This document shows positions 36,842-45,659 of a stretch of 64,000 nt of DNA, piece by piece (position 1 is the first letter of the stretch; every line of letters begins with the position of its first letter). The DNA lies in the NCBI RefSeq assembly GCF_011040495.1, contig NZ_CP049037.1, forward strand, positions 2,604,001 through 2,668,000, written 5' to 3'. This stretch comes from Pseudohalocynthiibacter aestuariivivens. GTDB taxonomy: Bacteria; Pseudomonadota; Alphaproteobacteria; Rhodobacterales; Rhodobacteraceae. Both the position numbers and the translations under genes were made by a program. A model generated the notes under the pieces. It did not search any database. It saw only the letters and a program-made list of their open reading frames with translations, and was not told the DNA's origin.

Positions 36842-36845
36842 GGGC

Positions 36846-39110
36846 TTACTCCTCGGACGTGGTTAGTGACAATGCAACCGGCGGCGCGTTCTCATCTGTC
36901 AATGCCGTTTCGATGGCAAAGAGGATGGCCACACGCGCATGGAACCGGGCGGCCATCGCCTCGCCCATTGTGGGGACGACCACCGGTTCGACGTTCTGCC
37001 CAAAGGTATGCAATGCAGCGTTTCGGCCCAATGCGCGGTAGTGTTCCAGTGTGACGATGGGCGCGTTGGAGAAGAGTTCGATGTTCATGTGTGGCATTCG
37101 GTCCGCATGATGCAGGACCGTGGTGCCCTTGGCCTGAATCCCGATTCCATAACCAGAACCTGAAAGCTTGGCTGCGGAAAGCCCGATAAAGGACGTGTCA
37201 GCCGATTTTCTGACCCGGATCAGCCGGGCGGTCCCGCCACCTGATGCGATGCCCTTCATCAGCGCCGCGATGACATCAGGCAGGGCATGGCCCGCCGTGG
37301 TGCGGTGTATTTCCTGACCAAATGCCGGACTGACGCCAATCACCACTTCATGCGGGTTCGATCCCTTAGCAGCTAGGCCGGTGTCGAACAGCCATTGCGG
37401 CGTCTTCGCGGCCACCAATGCCTCTGCGGCTAGCACCCGGTCACGGGTCAGAACTCCGCGTACATTCTGCACCGCAGCCCAGCGATCCTCGCTCATTGCA
37501 TAGGCGCTGCCGGGGCCTGAATAGTTATTGGGATCATTGAGTGCGCTGACCACCCGGCGGTTGCGGAATATCGCGGAGGTTTGCAGATAATCGCCGGTCA
37601 CGCGCTGTTTCAGCATGAAAAGCAGGTTATCCGCCTCTTCGGCAAATCCTCGCTTGGCCAGTGCGCGGACCACATCCACGGCGGTCAGTCCGCGCTGTTT
37701 GATCGCGTCGCTGACCGGCGTCACGGTGCCGGCGGTAAAGCTGTCAGTGTCATTCGATCCCGACGCAAAGACCACCGATTGCACCTGCGCGCTGGTGACA
37801 TGGGCAAGGTCCAATTCTTCCAGCACGGCCGCCATCGCCTCTACGGCGCGGATACGCAGGCCCAATGTGCGATCTTCGTCCAGCGGGCTTAGTCCGCCAT
37901 CGACTTCGAAATCGCGCTGCAACGCCATCCAGTCTTCGATTTCCTCGCCGTTGAACAGCGACGGGTTGAACGAATTGTCGTATTTCTTGATCGACCCCAT
38001 GCCGCTGGTAATCAGGTCTGATCCGGTCAGCAAAAAGGGCGTGATCTTGGCCCCTACGCGTATTTCGGATTCGCTGGTGCGCTGATCATTACCCGAGGCG
38101 CATTCCAGCCCCAGCCAGACAGCAATCAGGTTCTCGGCCATCAGTTCTCTTACACCGCCAGCCATCGACGCGGTCAGCGCGGCACCGTCCACACCACCAT
38201 TCTGCGTGCCCTGAATGCCCATCGCCCGTTGCAGGCATAAACATCGCGCCTCTAGATAAAGTACGGATTTCTTTTCGTGAAACCCCATCAACAGTTCTGA
38301 CCCGGCCCCCGATGTGCAGCGCGCCTTGATCCCGCGAGAGGCGTAAGCGGCAGTCAGGAACGCCTTTGACCACGGGGTATCGTCACCATCGACAAATGCG
38401 CGTTCGGTTCCATAAACGGAAATCGTCTCGGCATATGTGGCGAGGCCCGCCATGCCGATCTGTAATTCCTCGGCCTCTTCAATCGAACATTGAAACAGGG
38501 CCTCGCCGCGCCCGACAGCCGCCCCCACCGTGCATCCGAGCGCGTTGGACCAGGAATTTGACGCAACGCGCATTGTCGTCTCGATCTCGTCAAACCCCAA
38601 CTCGGTTGCAGTTGCGGCATCTGCGGCCAGTTGCAACGGGTCGTCCTTTGCATTGGTCACATGGGCCTGATTTCCCGGCGTCTTGCGCTGGCGCATCTTG
38701 TAGTAGGCGAACGCGATCTCGATGGAGGACAGGTGGCCGACCACGCGTGCCAGTTTGGCCGGGGTCATGCCGCGCGCCAGTCGCTCCAGATCGGCGCGCG
38801 GCACATTGATATCGACCAGCATGCGCGCGATGGCACCATCTTCCAGCGCCATTGCCTCGTCCACCAGATCCGGATCTAGGTGATAGCGGGCGATGAATTC
38901 GTCCAGAATATCGAACTCGGCCTCGGGGGTGCCGTCCATTTCGGTGATATGCCCACCTGTCGCGGCAACAGACGGTTCAGGGTCATAAGGACTGCGAAAG
39001 ACGGAAAAGCCAGCCTCGGGGTCTTCGGCGGCAAAGAGGTCATGCCGCAACATCCTCTCGTCCCATTCCGCAAAGCGCCGCCAGCGGTTGGTATCGGTTG
39101 CATTGCTCAT
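36846..39110 (-). CDS. B12-dependent diol dehydratase, fused large and medium subunits
   Basis: 754 residues: the large (PduC-like) subunit up to about 570 and the medium (PduD-like) subunit from about 584 (NPHEVVIGVSPAFG) to the end. Residues that are catalytic in Klebsiella PduC recur at a constant +7 offset: His150 (QAHVTN), Glu177 (DEIETT), Glu228 (YAETISVYG), Gln303 (GTQNG), Asp342 (ASGNDQ) and Ser369. The pocket residue Ser301 of PduC is Asp308 here (QNGGVDG), a notable change. AGGAG lies 5 nt before ATG 39110. Fusion removes the free N-terminus of the medium subunit that carries the encapsulation peptide in PduD. No reactivase gene is in the window. Confidence 0.93.
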   Translation of the reverse strand: MSNATDTNRWRRFAEWDERMLRHDLFAAEDPEAGFSVFRSPYDPEPSVAATGGHITEMDGTPEAEFDILDEFIARYHLDPDLVDEAMALEDGAIARMLVDINVPRADLERLARGMTPAKLARVVGHLSSIEIAFAYYKMRQRKTPGNQAHVTNAKDDPLQLAADAATATELGFDEIETTMRVASNSWSNALGCTVGAAVGRGEALFQCSIEEAEELQIGMAGLATYAETISVYGTERAFVDGDDTPWSKAFLTAAYASRGIKARCTSGAGSELLMGFHEKKSVLYLEARCLCLQRAMGIQGTQNGGVDGAALTASMAGGVRELMAENLIAVWLGLECASGNDQRTSESEIRVGAKITPFLLTGSDLITSGMGSIKKYDNSFNPSLFNGEEIEDWMALQRDFEVDGGLSPLDEDRTLGLRIRAVEAMAAVLEELDLAHVTSAQVQSVVFASGSNDTDSFTAGTVTPVSDAIKQRGLTAVDVVRALAKRGFAEEADNLLFMLKQRVTGDYLQTSAIFRNRRVVSALNDPNNYSGPGSAYAMSEDRWAAVQNVRGVLTRDRVLAAEALVAAKTPQWLFDTGLAAKGSNPHEVVIGVSPAFGQEIHRTTAGHALPDVIAALMKGIASGGGTARLIRVRKSADTSFIGLSAAKLSGSGYGIGIQAKGTTVLHHADRMPHMNIELFSNAPIVTLEHYRALGRNAALHTFGQNVEPVVVPTMGEAMAARFHARVAILFAIETALTDENAPPVALSLTTSEE

Positions 39111-39138
39111 CACCACTCCTCCGGTCGGGTTGCCCGTG

Positions 39139-39810
39139 TCAGGCTACGAAACTCTGGACCTCTTCCAGTGATGCGACATGGCAATAGATCATGTTGATGA
39201 TCTCCAGTTCACGGTCGTGCAGATCATCTGTTGCCGCCGCGCAGGCATCATGCACCACCACCACGCCAAAGCTTTCGTCAGCCAGCGAACGCACCGTGGA
39301 ACTGACGCATTGATCGGTGAAAATGCCCGCGACCACCACATCTGTAATCCCAAGATTGCGCAGCGTTAGACGTAGGTTGGTACCCGTCAGCGCGCTATCG
39401 GTGGTTTTGGTCACGACGATCTCATCGCCCTTAGGTGTCAGCTCTGGCACGATCTGACTGTCCTCGCGATCCTTAGGCAGCAGCAGGTAGTTAAAGCCGG
39501 GCTTCTTCTGGCTGAGTGATCTGTCGCGCCCGTCCTCTGTCTGACACGCGATGCGGGCAAATATCACCTCGATCCCCTTGCCGCGTGCCCAGTCTAGCAG
39601 CTGCGCGGTATTGGGAATGACTGTACCGTTCATCCGATCGAAAAAAGGCTGCCACCGGGCGGCCTCGTCTGTGTCCTCCGGGGGCTCCAGATAGGTGTTC
39701 TGGATGTCGATCACCAACAGAGCCGTCGTTTTCGCGTCGAGCACGATGTCATCCGGCGCTTCGGCGGTCTCGTAGTAAAAGCTACGATAGGCCGTTTTCC
39801 AGTTACTCAT
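39139..39810 (-). CDS. Isochorismatase-fold cysteine hydrolase
   Basis: 223 residues of the isochorismatase/nicotinamidase fold. The catalytic triad is Asp35 (LLVIDIQNTY), Lys135 (VVTKTTDSA) and Cys168 (FTDQCVSSTV). The Cys makes it an amidase-type member (nicotinamidase, ureidoacrylate or biuret hydrolase) rather than an isochorismatase, which lacks the Cys. The start at 39810 is the only sensible ATG; the longer open frame upstream overlaps the kinase gene. Its position between kinase and dehydratase implies a hydrolytic step on an amide or carbamoyl compound in this pathway, but the substrate is unknown. Confidence 0.87.
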   Translation of the reverse strand: MSNWKTAYRSFYYETAEAPDDIVLDAKTTALLVIDIQNTYLEPPEDTDEAARWQPFFDRMNGTVIPNTAQLLDWARGKGIEVIFARIACQTEDGRDRSLSQKKPGFNYLLLPKDREDSQIVPELTPKGDEIVVTKTTDSALTGTNLRLTLRNLGITDVVVAGIFTDQCVSSTVRSLADESFGVVVVHDACAAATDDLHDRELEIINMIYCHVASLEEVQSFVA

Positions 39811-39826
39811 TGTACAAGCGCCTCGT

Positions 39827-40834
39827 TCATCTGCCGATCCGATCCATCCATGCCTGGCCCAGACGCGCCGTGGTGGCGGCAAAACCCGGGGCCAATTCCT
39901 GTGGTTCGGGTGCCTCGATATGGCTGCCGATCCATGCCAGCAACGCCATGCGGCGCAACATGACGAACGTGTCGATCTCGGCCTCTTCGGTGTCGCTCAT
40001 GGTGCGTACGCTGCGATAGCCACGTACCCAAGCGGCCTTAAGGTCGGGAATGCGGGGATCGTCCTCGATAAAGCTGATCGCGGCGGCAAAATCGTACAGG
40101 AACCACCCCCAGCCACAGTCGTCAAAGTCGATAAGCCGCGTGCCATGCCCGTCTGTCAGCAAATTAGCCAACCGCATGTCGGCATGGATCAGGTTGAATC
40201 TGTCCGGCGCTTTTCCGAATGCGCCGAGCCGCTCACGGATGGTTTGTTCCACCTGTTCCAGAACGGGCTTTACAGTAGCGTCCACTTCGGGCGCGTCGCG
40301 CCAGTTTCCCCATGTAGGCGCGGCACCGAATACGGTATCGGAATCCCATGTCAGACGTTCGAAATCATCCGGCTTCTGCCAGTTCAGAACGTGGTTGTGA
40401 CACCGCGCGGCAATGACGCCCAGTTCTTCGTACCCGTCGGACATGTCGCCGCTTTCGTCCGGGGCCGACCCTTCGACGAAATGAAACAGCACCATGTAGC
40501 GCGGATCATCCAGGCCATTGACGCGGCCCTCCTGTATCGGATCCCCGTTCTTGCCAACGAAATAGCCGGGCGTGGTAACGACTTTTTCTTCGTCCAATGC
40601 CTCTAGCCACGCCAGCTCGCATTCGATCGCGCGATGCGAGTGATAATTTTCGCGGTGGACGCGCAGGATGGCTTTGTAGCCGTTCGGTGCTTGTACCAGA
40701 TAGGTCGCGTTTTCCGAGACATTGATCAGGCGCGCAGTTGCGCCCTCCGGGACATCCCAGAGGGCAAGCGACTGGTTCGCCAGTGTCTCAAGATAGCCGA
40801 GCAGTTGCTCCAGCGGCATGTCGGTGCCTGACAT
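39827..40834 (-). CDS. APH-fold kinase, aminopropanol kinase-like
   Basis: 335 residues with the phosphotransferase catalytic loop LIHADMRLANLL and the Mg-binding LIDFDDCGWGW, typical of the choline/homoserine-kinase-like APH group. In the actinobacterial RMM/AAU microcompartment locus an APH-fold enzyme phosphorylates (S)-1-amino-2-propanol; the company of an SDR, a class-III PLP enzyme and an acylating aldehyde dehydrogenase here matches that set. It lies 20 bp after the SDR gene. Substrate assignment is by context, not by residues. Confidence 0.82.
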   Translation of the reverse strand: MSGTDMPLEQLLGYLETLANQSLALWDVPEGATARLINVSENATYLVQAPNGYKAILRVHRENYHSHRAIECELAWLEALDEEKVVTTPGYFVGKNGDPIQEGRVNGLDDPRYMVLFHFVEGSAPDESGDMSDGYEELGVIAARCHNHVLNWQKPDDFERLTWDSDTVFGAAPTWGNWRDAPEVDATVKPVLEQVEQTIRERLGAFGKAPDRFNLIHADMRLANLLTDGHGTRLIDFDDCGWGWFLYDFAAAISFIEDDPRIPDLKAAWVRGYRSVRTMSDTEEAEIDTFVMLRRMALLAWIGSHIEAPEPQELAPGFAATTARLGQAWMDRIGR

Positions 40835-40854
40835 GATCTATTCCCCGTCAGTTC

Positions 40855-41625
40855 TCAGATTTCCTCGAGCGCTTCGAGCGATTCCGGGATGATCTGCCCG
40901 CCATCGACAACAATCTGCTGGCCGGTGATGTACCCTGCCTCGTCGGATGCGAAAAACAGCGCGGCATTGCCGATATCCTCTACATCACCCAGCCGCTTGA
41001 GCGGAATCGAGTTGGCCATGGTTTTCAGATAATCTTCGCCGAGATCCTGCAATCCTTCGGTATAGATGTTGCCGGGCATCACCGCGTTGATCGTGGTGCC
41101 ATAGCGCGACAGCTCCATCGCCGCTGTCTTGAGGAACCCGAGCTGCCCGGCTTTGGACGCGCCGTAATGCGACCACCCCGGGAACCCGGTATGCGGACCG
41201 GTGATTGACGACGTCAGGACGACACGGCCCTTTCCGGCCTTGTCGAAATGCGGGATCGCGGCCTTGACGCACAGGAATGACGATTTCAGGTTGGTAGCCA
41301 TAACCTGATCCCACTCGGCCGGGTCCATATCTACCATTTTGGTCTGTGGAAATGCACCCGCGTTGGCGCATAGCACATGCAGCCCACCCTGTGCTTCTGC
41401 CGTGCTGTCCACCATGTTACGTACCGACTCCCAATCCGATACATCGCACAGTTCATAGCGCACGTTGTCGCCCATCTCTTTTGCGGCGGCTTTCAAATCG
41501 TCCTCGTTGCGGGCAGCAATTGTGACTTTGGCGCCCTGCCGCGCAAAGACGGTGGCGATCCCGCGACCAATTCCCTTTGATCCGCCTGTGACGATGACGC
41601 TCTTGCCTTTTAGCGATGTGAGCAT
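40855..41625 (-). CDS. Short-chain dehydrogenase, amino-2-propanol dehydrogenase-like
   Basis: 256-residue classical SDR: TGGSKGIGRG, CANAG, Ser in VLTSSITGP and catalytic YGASK. Arg in TIAARNED after strand 2 suggests NADP(H) is possible. It continues past the usual DGG end with a ten-residue acidic tail (PESLEALEEI). In the AAU scheme the SDR interconverts aminoacetone and 1-amino-2-propanol, consuming the NADH made by the aldehyde dehydrogenase. The same role is proposed here from gene order. Confidence 0.85.
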   Translation of the reverse strand: MLTSLKGKSVIVTGGSKGIGRGIATVFARQGAKVTIAARNEDDLKAAAKEMGDNVRYELCDVSDWESVRNMVDSTAEAQGGLHVLCANAGAFPQTKMVDMDPAEWDQVMATNLKSSFLCVKAAIPHFDKAGKGRVVLTSSITGPHTGFPGWSHYGASKAGQLGFLKTAAMELSRYGTTINAVMPGNIYTEGLQDLGEDYLKTMANSIPLKRLGDVEDIGNAALFFASDEAGYITGQQIVVDGGQIIPESLEALEEI

Positions 41626-41651
41626 TGAAATTCCTCCCGTTTGATGTTGGT

Positions 41652-42464
41652 TCAGTTTCTAGCGGCGCGCGCTTCCTTGTTGGTCCGGTAGAGCCAAGCG
41701 ATGGACAGCGCGACCATGATGATCAGGAAAGAGCCACAGACCGACATGATCCCCAGTGTCGGCACCAGCGGCGAATAGCCCGAGACCATTTTTGCATAAA
41801 GCCATTCAGGCAGCGTCGAATCCGCGCCTGTCGTGAACAGCGACAGCGGAAAATTGCCCCAACTCAGCAGGAACGCAAAGAGCGCAGCCGATACCAGCCC
41901 CGGCATCAGCAGGGGCAACGTGATCTCTCGCAGGATGGTCCACGTGTTCGCGCCCATATCGCGCGCCGCCTCTTCCAGCGCGGGATCGAAACTGTAGGCA
42001 CGGATGGCAACGATCAGTGTCGCAATCGGGGCGATCCAGACAAGATGTGCAACAACCGCGGTTTTCCACGACGGAATGATTCCGATCGAATTGAACCACA
42101 TCAACAATGCCAGCCCCAGAACCGTCTGCGGAAAGAAGATGGGCAGCAGGATCAGTTTCTGGAACGTGGTCCGATACCGCCACTGGTAGCGGGCAAAGGC
42201 CAGCGCGCCAAAAAATGCGATCACCACCGATATGACCGTGACCAGCAGAGCCACGGACAATGACGTGGTCAGAAGGTCATGAACGGTGCTGCTCTCTACT
42301 GCGTCGCTATACCATTTGGTCGAATACCGCTTGATCGGAAAGCTGAGGTAGCGCGCCTTGGAAATCGAGGCGAAACCGACAGAAATCAACGGCAGATAGA
42401 GAAAGGCTATGATGAAGATGCCGTATACGAACAGGGCAATGCGGGTTGAGCGGCTGGTCGGCAT
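41652..42464 (-). CDS. ABC transporter permease, PotC type
   Basis: 270 residues with six membrane segments and the coupling loop EEAARDMGANTWTILREITLP characteristic of PotC. Its ATG shares one base with the stop of the PotB-type gene (TGATG). It is the last of four importer genes inside the microcompartment operon. Confidence 0.92.
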   Translation of the reverse strand: MPTSRSTRIALFVYGIFIIAFLYLPLISVGFASISKARYLSFPIKRYSTKWYSDAVESSTVHDLLTTSLSVALLVTVISVVIAFFGALAFARYQWRYRTTFQKLILLPIFFPQTVLGLALLMWFNSIGIIPSWKTAVVAHLVWIAPIATLIVAIRAYSFDPALEEAARDMGANTWTILREITLPLLMPGLVSAALFAFLLSWGNFPLSLFTTGADSTLPEWLYAKMVSGYSPLVPTLGIMSVCGSFLIIMVALSIAWLYRTNKEARAARN

Positions 42465-43321
42465 CAGCGTTTCCTTCCCATGATGGCATCCAGATCGACC
42501 CGGCTCACACCAAACAGAGCGAGCCCGCCGATAATCACGATCAGGATCATCGACAACGCAGATCCCAGCGGCCAGTTCTGGCCAAAGGTGAACGCGGTTT
42601 CAACATCATCGGCAATGGCAATCACAGTCTGCCCGCCCAAGATCTTGGATTCTGCCAACGCGCCTGCTGCCAGCACGAAGCTGAGGAGTGAACCGACAAC
42701 AATACCCGGCGCGGCGAGCGGGATTTCGATCTGGGTCAGAATTTGCCACTTTGTGGCACCCAGATCGGCGGCGGCCTGCCGCGTATCATCGGGGACCATC
42801 GCGATCCCTTGCGCTAGCGGGAACAGCATGAAAGGCAGATAGACATACACCAGCCCGAAAATGATGATCGGCACACCGTAGAGCGGGCTGTCAAACCCCA
42901 CGCCGGTCCACGCGCGCAAATGACCTTCGATCAGCCCGCCCTTCATCAGGGTCAGCACCCAGCCAAAGAGGCGGATGTTCTCTGACACAAACAGGCTCAT
43001 CACCACAGCAATGGTCAAAACCAGAGAGAACCGGCCAAACACCTTGGCCATGCCGTAGGCCAGCGGCCAGCTTATGACCAACAGGATTGCAGTCGACGCC
43101 AGCGCCATGCCCAGCGACCACAACAGGGATTTGTAATAGCCTTGGCTGAAGAACACCGAATAAGCCGAAAAATCCGGGACGTTTGCCAGACTGAACACCT
43201 TTTGCGGCATGATAGAAAACAGGGCGACCACCACCAGCGGTGCGAGGAACGCCAACAGCAGGACGATCGTCAGCGGGAGTGAGGACAGCAGGCCCAGTTT
43301 GCGGTCGGTCCGTTCCATCAT
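42464..43321 (-). CDS. ABC transporter permease, PotB type
   Basis: 285 residues with six membrane segments and the loop QAAADLGATKWQILTQIEIP. The N-terminal region with LFSIMPQKVFSLANVPDFSA is the periplasmic part usual in PotB. It overlaps the ATPase gene by 4 bp. Confidence 0.92.
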   Translation of the reverse strand: MMERTDRKLGLLSSLPLTIVLLLAFLAPLVVVALFSIMPQKVFSLANVPDFSAYSVFFSQGYYKSLLWSLGMALASTAILLVISWPLAYGMAKVFGRFSLVLTIAVVMSLFVSENIRLFGWVLTLMKGGLIEGHLRAWTGVGFDSPLYGVPIIIFGLVYVYLPFMLFPLAQGIAMVPDDTRQAAADLGATKWQILTQIEIPLAAPGIVVGSLLSFVLAAGALAESKILGGQTVIAIADDVETAFTFGQNWPLGSALSMILIVIIGGLALFGVSRVDLDAIMGRKR

Positions 43322-44394
43322 GCCCCCCGGATCATGTGGGTCGCATCGGAACTGAAGCCCAGTATCACGGATTGACCTTCGGCATCCGGCAGGCGGTGTT
43401 CGCGCAGCTTTTCAACCGATACGGTTTGTCCGGTCTCGGTTTCGACCTCGTATTGTATTCGCGATCCCAGTGCGTATTCCGCGACCACCTGTCCTGCGAT
43501 GGTATAGTGATGGCAGCCATCCTCGCGGGCGAATTGCACATCCTCTGGCCGTACCATCAGCAGGCCGGTTTCCCCCGCACTCAGATCAGAGGGCGGCGTA
43601 TCGGTGCCGGTCGTCAACCCCGATCCGTTTAGGGTGCCGTTTGCGTCTGCTGTGACGTCAAAGAGGTTCACCTCGCCCATGAACTCAGCCACAAAGCGGC
43701 TGACGGGCGCGCTGTAGATCTCGTCCGCGACAGAGATTTGCTCGAACACACCGGCATTCATAATCGCGATGCGATCCGACATAACCATCGCCTCTTCGAG
43801 GCTGTGGGTGATGTAAACGAACGTCTTGCCGGTGCGGGCATGCAAATCTTTCAGCTCTTTTTCTAGCGTTTTGCGTAGCCGGTAATCCAGCGCCGAGAGC
43901 GGTTCGTCAAAAAACAAGATCTCGGGATCAAAGGCCAGCGCGCGAGCCAGCGCGACACGTTGCCTTTCGCCACCGGAGCATTGCGAGATGCGCTTGTCAT
44001 AATAGTCGCGAGGCAGGCGCAGCAGGTCCAGCAATTCCAGCGCGCGCGCGCGCCGTTTGGCGGGCGCTTCTTTGCGCAGCTTCAGCGGGAATTCTATGTT
44101 TTGCCCGACAGTCATATGCGGGAACAACGCCAGTGACTGGAACACCATGCACGTCGGACGCAAGTTGGCGGGCGTCTGGTCGATACGTTTGTCTCGTAGC
44201 CAGATTTCACCGGAGGTGACCTCGTCCATGCCCACCAGCAGGCGGATCAGGGTCGATTTGCCACTGCCCGATGGACCGACGATGGTAAAGAACTCACCTT
44301 CTTCGATATCGAGGTCGACACCGTGCAGCGCGGTGAAAGAGCCGAATTGCTTGACCACGTTTCGCAGACGAAGAAGCGAGTTGGATTCCATCAT
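43318..44394 (-). CDS. ABC transporter ATP-binding protein, PotA type
   Basis: 358 residues. Walker A GPSGSGKST, signature CSGGERQRVALARAL and Walker B ILFFDEPLSALD are present. The C-terminal third is a TOBE (OB-fold) regulatory domain as in PotA. The signature starts with Cys instead of Leu. It follows the binding-protein gene after a 60-bp gap that contains a hairpin. Confidence 0.92.
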   Translation of the reverse strand: MMESNSLLRLRNVVKQFGSFTALHGVDLDIEEGEFFTIVGPSGSGKSTLIRLLVGMDEVTSGEIWLRDKRIDQTPANLRPTCMVFQSLALFPHMTVGQNIEFPLKLRKEAPAKRRARALELLDLLRLPRDYYDKRISQCSGGERQRVALARALAFDPEILFFDEPLSALDYRLRKTLEKELKDLHARTGKTFVYITHSLEEAMVMSDRIAIMNAGVFEQISVADEIYSAPVSRFVAEFMGEVNLFDVTADANGTLNGSGLTTGTDTPPSDLSAGETGLLMVRPEDVQFAREDGCHHYTIAGQVVAEYALGSRIQYEVETETGQTVSVEKLREHRLPDAEGQSVILGFSSDATHMIRGA

Positions 44395-44420
44395 ATATCC
44401 TCAGAAAATAGTAGAAGTGT

Positions 44421-44445
44421 TCCGGGGACGGCAACCGCCCCCGGA
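44421..44445 (-). terminator. Hairpin between binding-protein and ATPase genes
   Basis: On the minus strand TCCGGGGGCGG and CCGTCCCCGGA pair over 11 bp (one G-U) with a 3-nt loop. It comes just after the stop of the binding-protein gene, with no T tract, so it is more likely an attenuator or an RNA-stability hairpin that raises binding protein over the other importer subunits. Confidence 0.6.
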
Positions 44446-44454
44446 GCATGTGAC

Positions 44455-45597
44455 TCAGGACCGGCGGGATTGAGTATAGATATCAATCAGCGTGTCGTAG
44501 GAGGTGATCACGCTGTAATCCAGCGACCGGTCCATCTCTTCTGCCAGACTGTCCATCTGGATCGCATCCAGTTCGTCAGCATCAAACAGCGCCATGACCT
44601 CAGGGTTGCCCATTTGGCTGACCGGATTGTAGGTGCCTTCGGTGAACGCCACAGCCTTGGAAATCTCGGGCTTTTGGACGAATTCTAGGAAATCCTCCGC
44701 CAGATTGCTGGGGTCTGGATTGCTGACAGCGGATGTCAGTTCGATCCAGACCACACCACCCTTGCCGTCCACCGGGCCGCTGTTCGGGGTGATTGCGCGC
44801 ACTTGGGTCGCACCGTCGTACCGCGCCGGCGAGGCCGTGTAGGTGCCGCCGGTAAAGTAGGCGTCGATTTCGCCGTTGATCAGTGCGGTGTTCATCGCCA
44901 CCAGATCATCCGTCAGCAGCTTGGCGCCACCAAAGATTGCATCCGCCGTCTCGCGGAACTTCTCGATGTCCGCGCCTTCCACGGGTGCGAACGGGTTCAG
45001 ACCGGCCGTCAGGCACATGTGCATGACGTTCCAGTTGTCATAGGTCAGAACGCCGTAGCGATCCTTCATCTTGGGGTCGAGGAACAGGTTCCAGCCCTGA
45101 TCTTCGGCCATCTCGCGGCTGATGACGTCCGTGTTCACAACAAAGCTGAACGGGCCATACCGCTGGGGCATGCCGATCAGCTCGCCATCTTCGGCAAAGG
45201 CCAGATCATAGGGCGGATTTGCGAATTCGGGCAGCATCTTCTCGAAATGCGGCAGGAAGCGATCCTTGTTCAGTGGCTTGATCAGCCCTTCTGGGTATAG
45301 CTGGTCCCGTGCCCACGGTTGGTTCACGTTGATCAGATCCCATACGGATGTCTCGCCTGCGCGCAGCTTGTTGATCATGTCGGGGTCCGACGTGCCGCTT
45401 TCGGCGCGCACTGTGGCACCAGCGTTCGCATCGCGGAAGGGGCCAAGCACCTCGTCAGAGTTGTAGCCTTCCCAGCACAATATGTTCATCTGATCGTTGC
45501 GTGCGGCAAATGCAGGGCTGAGAGGGCCCGCTGCTGCCAGCCCGGTCAGTGCCGCAGTGCGGCTCACAAACTGGCGTCTGGATAGTGTCGATTTCAT
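44455..45597 (-). CDS. ABC transporter substrate-binding protein, PotD type
   Basis: 380 residues with a twin-arginine signal peptide (LSRRQFVSRTAALTGLAAAG, cleavage near AFA). INILCWEGY-like start (MNILCWEGYNSDEVLGPFRD) and DLINVNQPWARDQLYPEGLI follow the PotD/PotF pattern. AGGAGG lies 8 nt before ATG 45597. PotD-type proteins bind cationic polyamines or related amines, so this points to a positively charged substrate for the microcompartment. It starts 62 bp after the second BMC-T gene. Confidence 0.9.
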   Translation of the reverse strand: MKSTLSRRQFVSRTAALTGLAAAGPLSPAFAARNDQMNILCWEGYNSDEVLGPFRDANAGATVRAESGTSDPDMINKLRAGETSVWDLINVNQPWARDQLYPEGLIKPLNKDRFLPHFEKMLPEFANPPYDLAFAEDGELIGMPQRYGPFSFVVNTDVISREMAEDQGWNLFLDPKMKDRYGVLTYDNWNVMHMCLTAGLNPFAPVEGADIEKFRETADAIFGGAKLLTDDLVAMNTALINGEIDAYFTGGTYTASPARYDGATQVRAITPNSGPVDGKGGVVWIELTSAVSNPDPSNLAEDFLEFVQKPEISKAVAFTEGTYNPVSQMGNPEVMALFDADELDAIQMDSLAEEMDRSLDYSVITSYDTLIDIYTQSRRS

Positions 45598-45659
45598 AGT
45601 ACGTTCCTCCTGGTCGGTTATGAAACTGGGGTTGCTCCCCATTATTGTCGGCGATCCGG

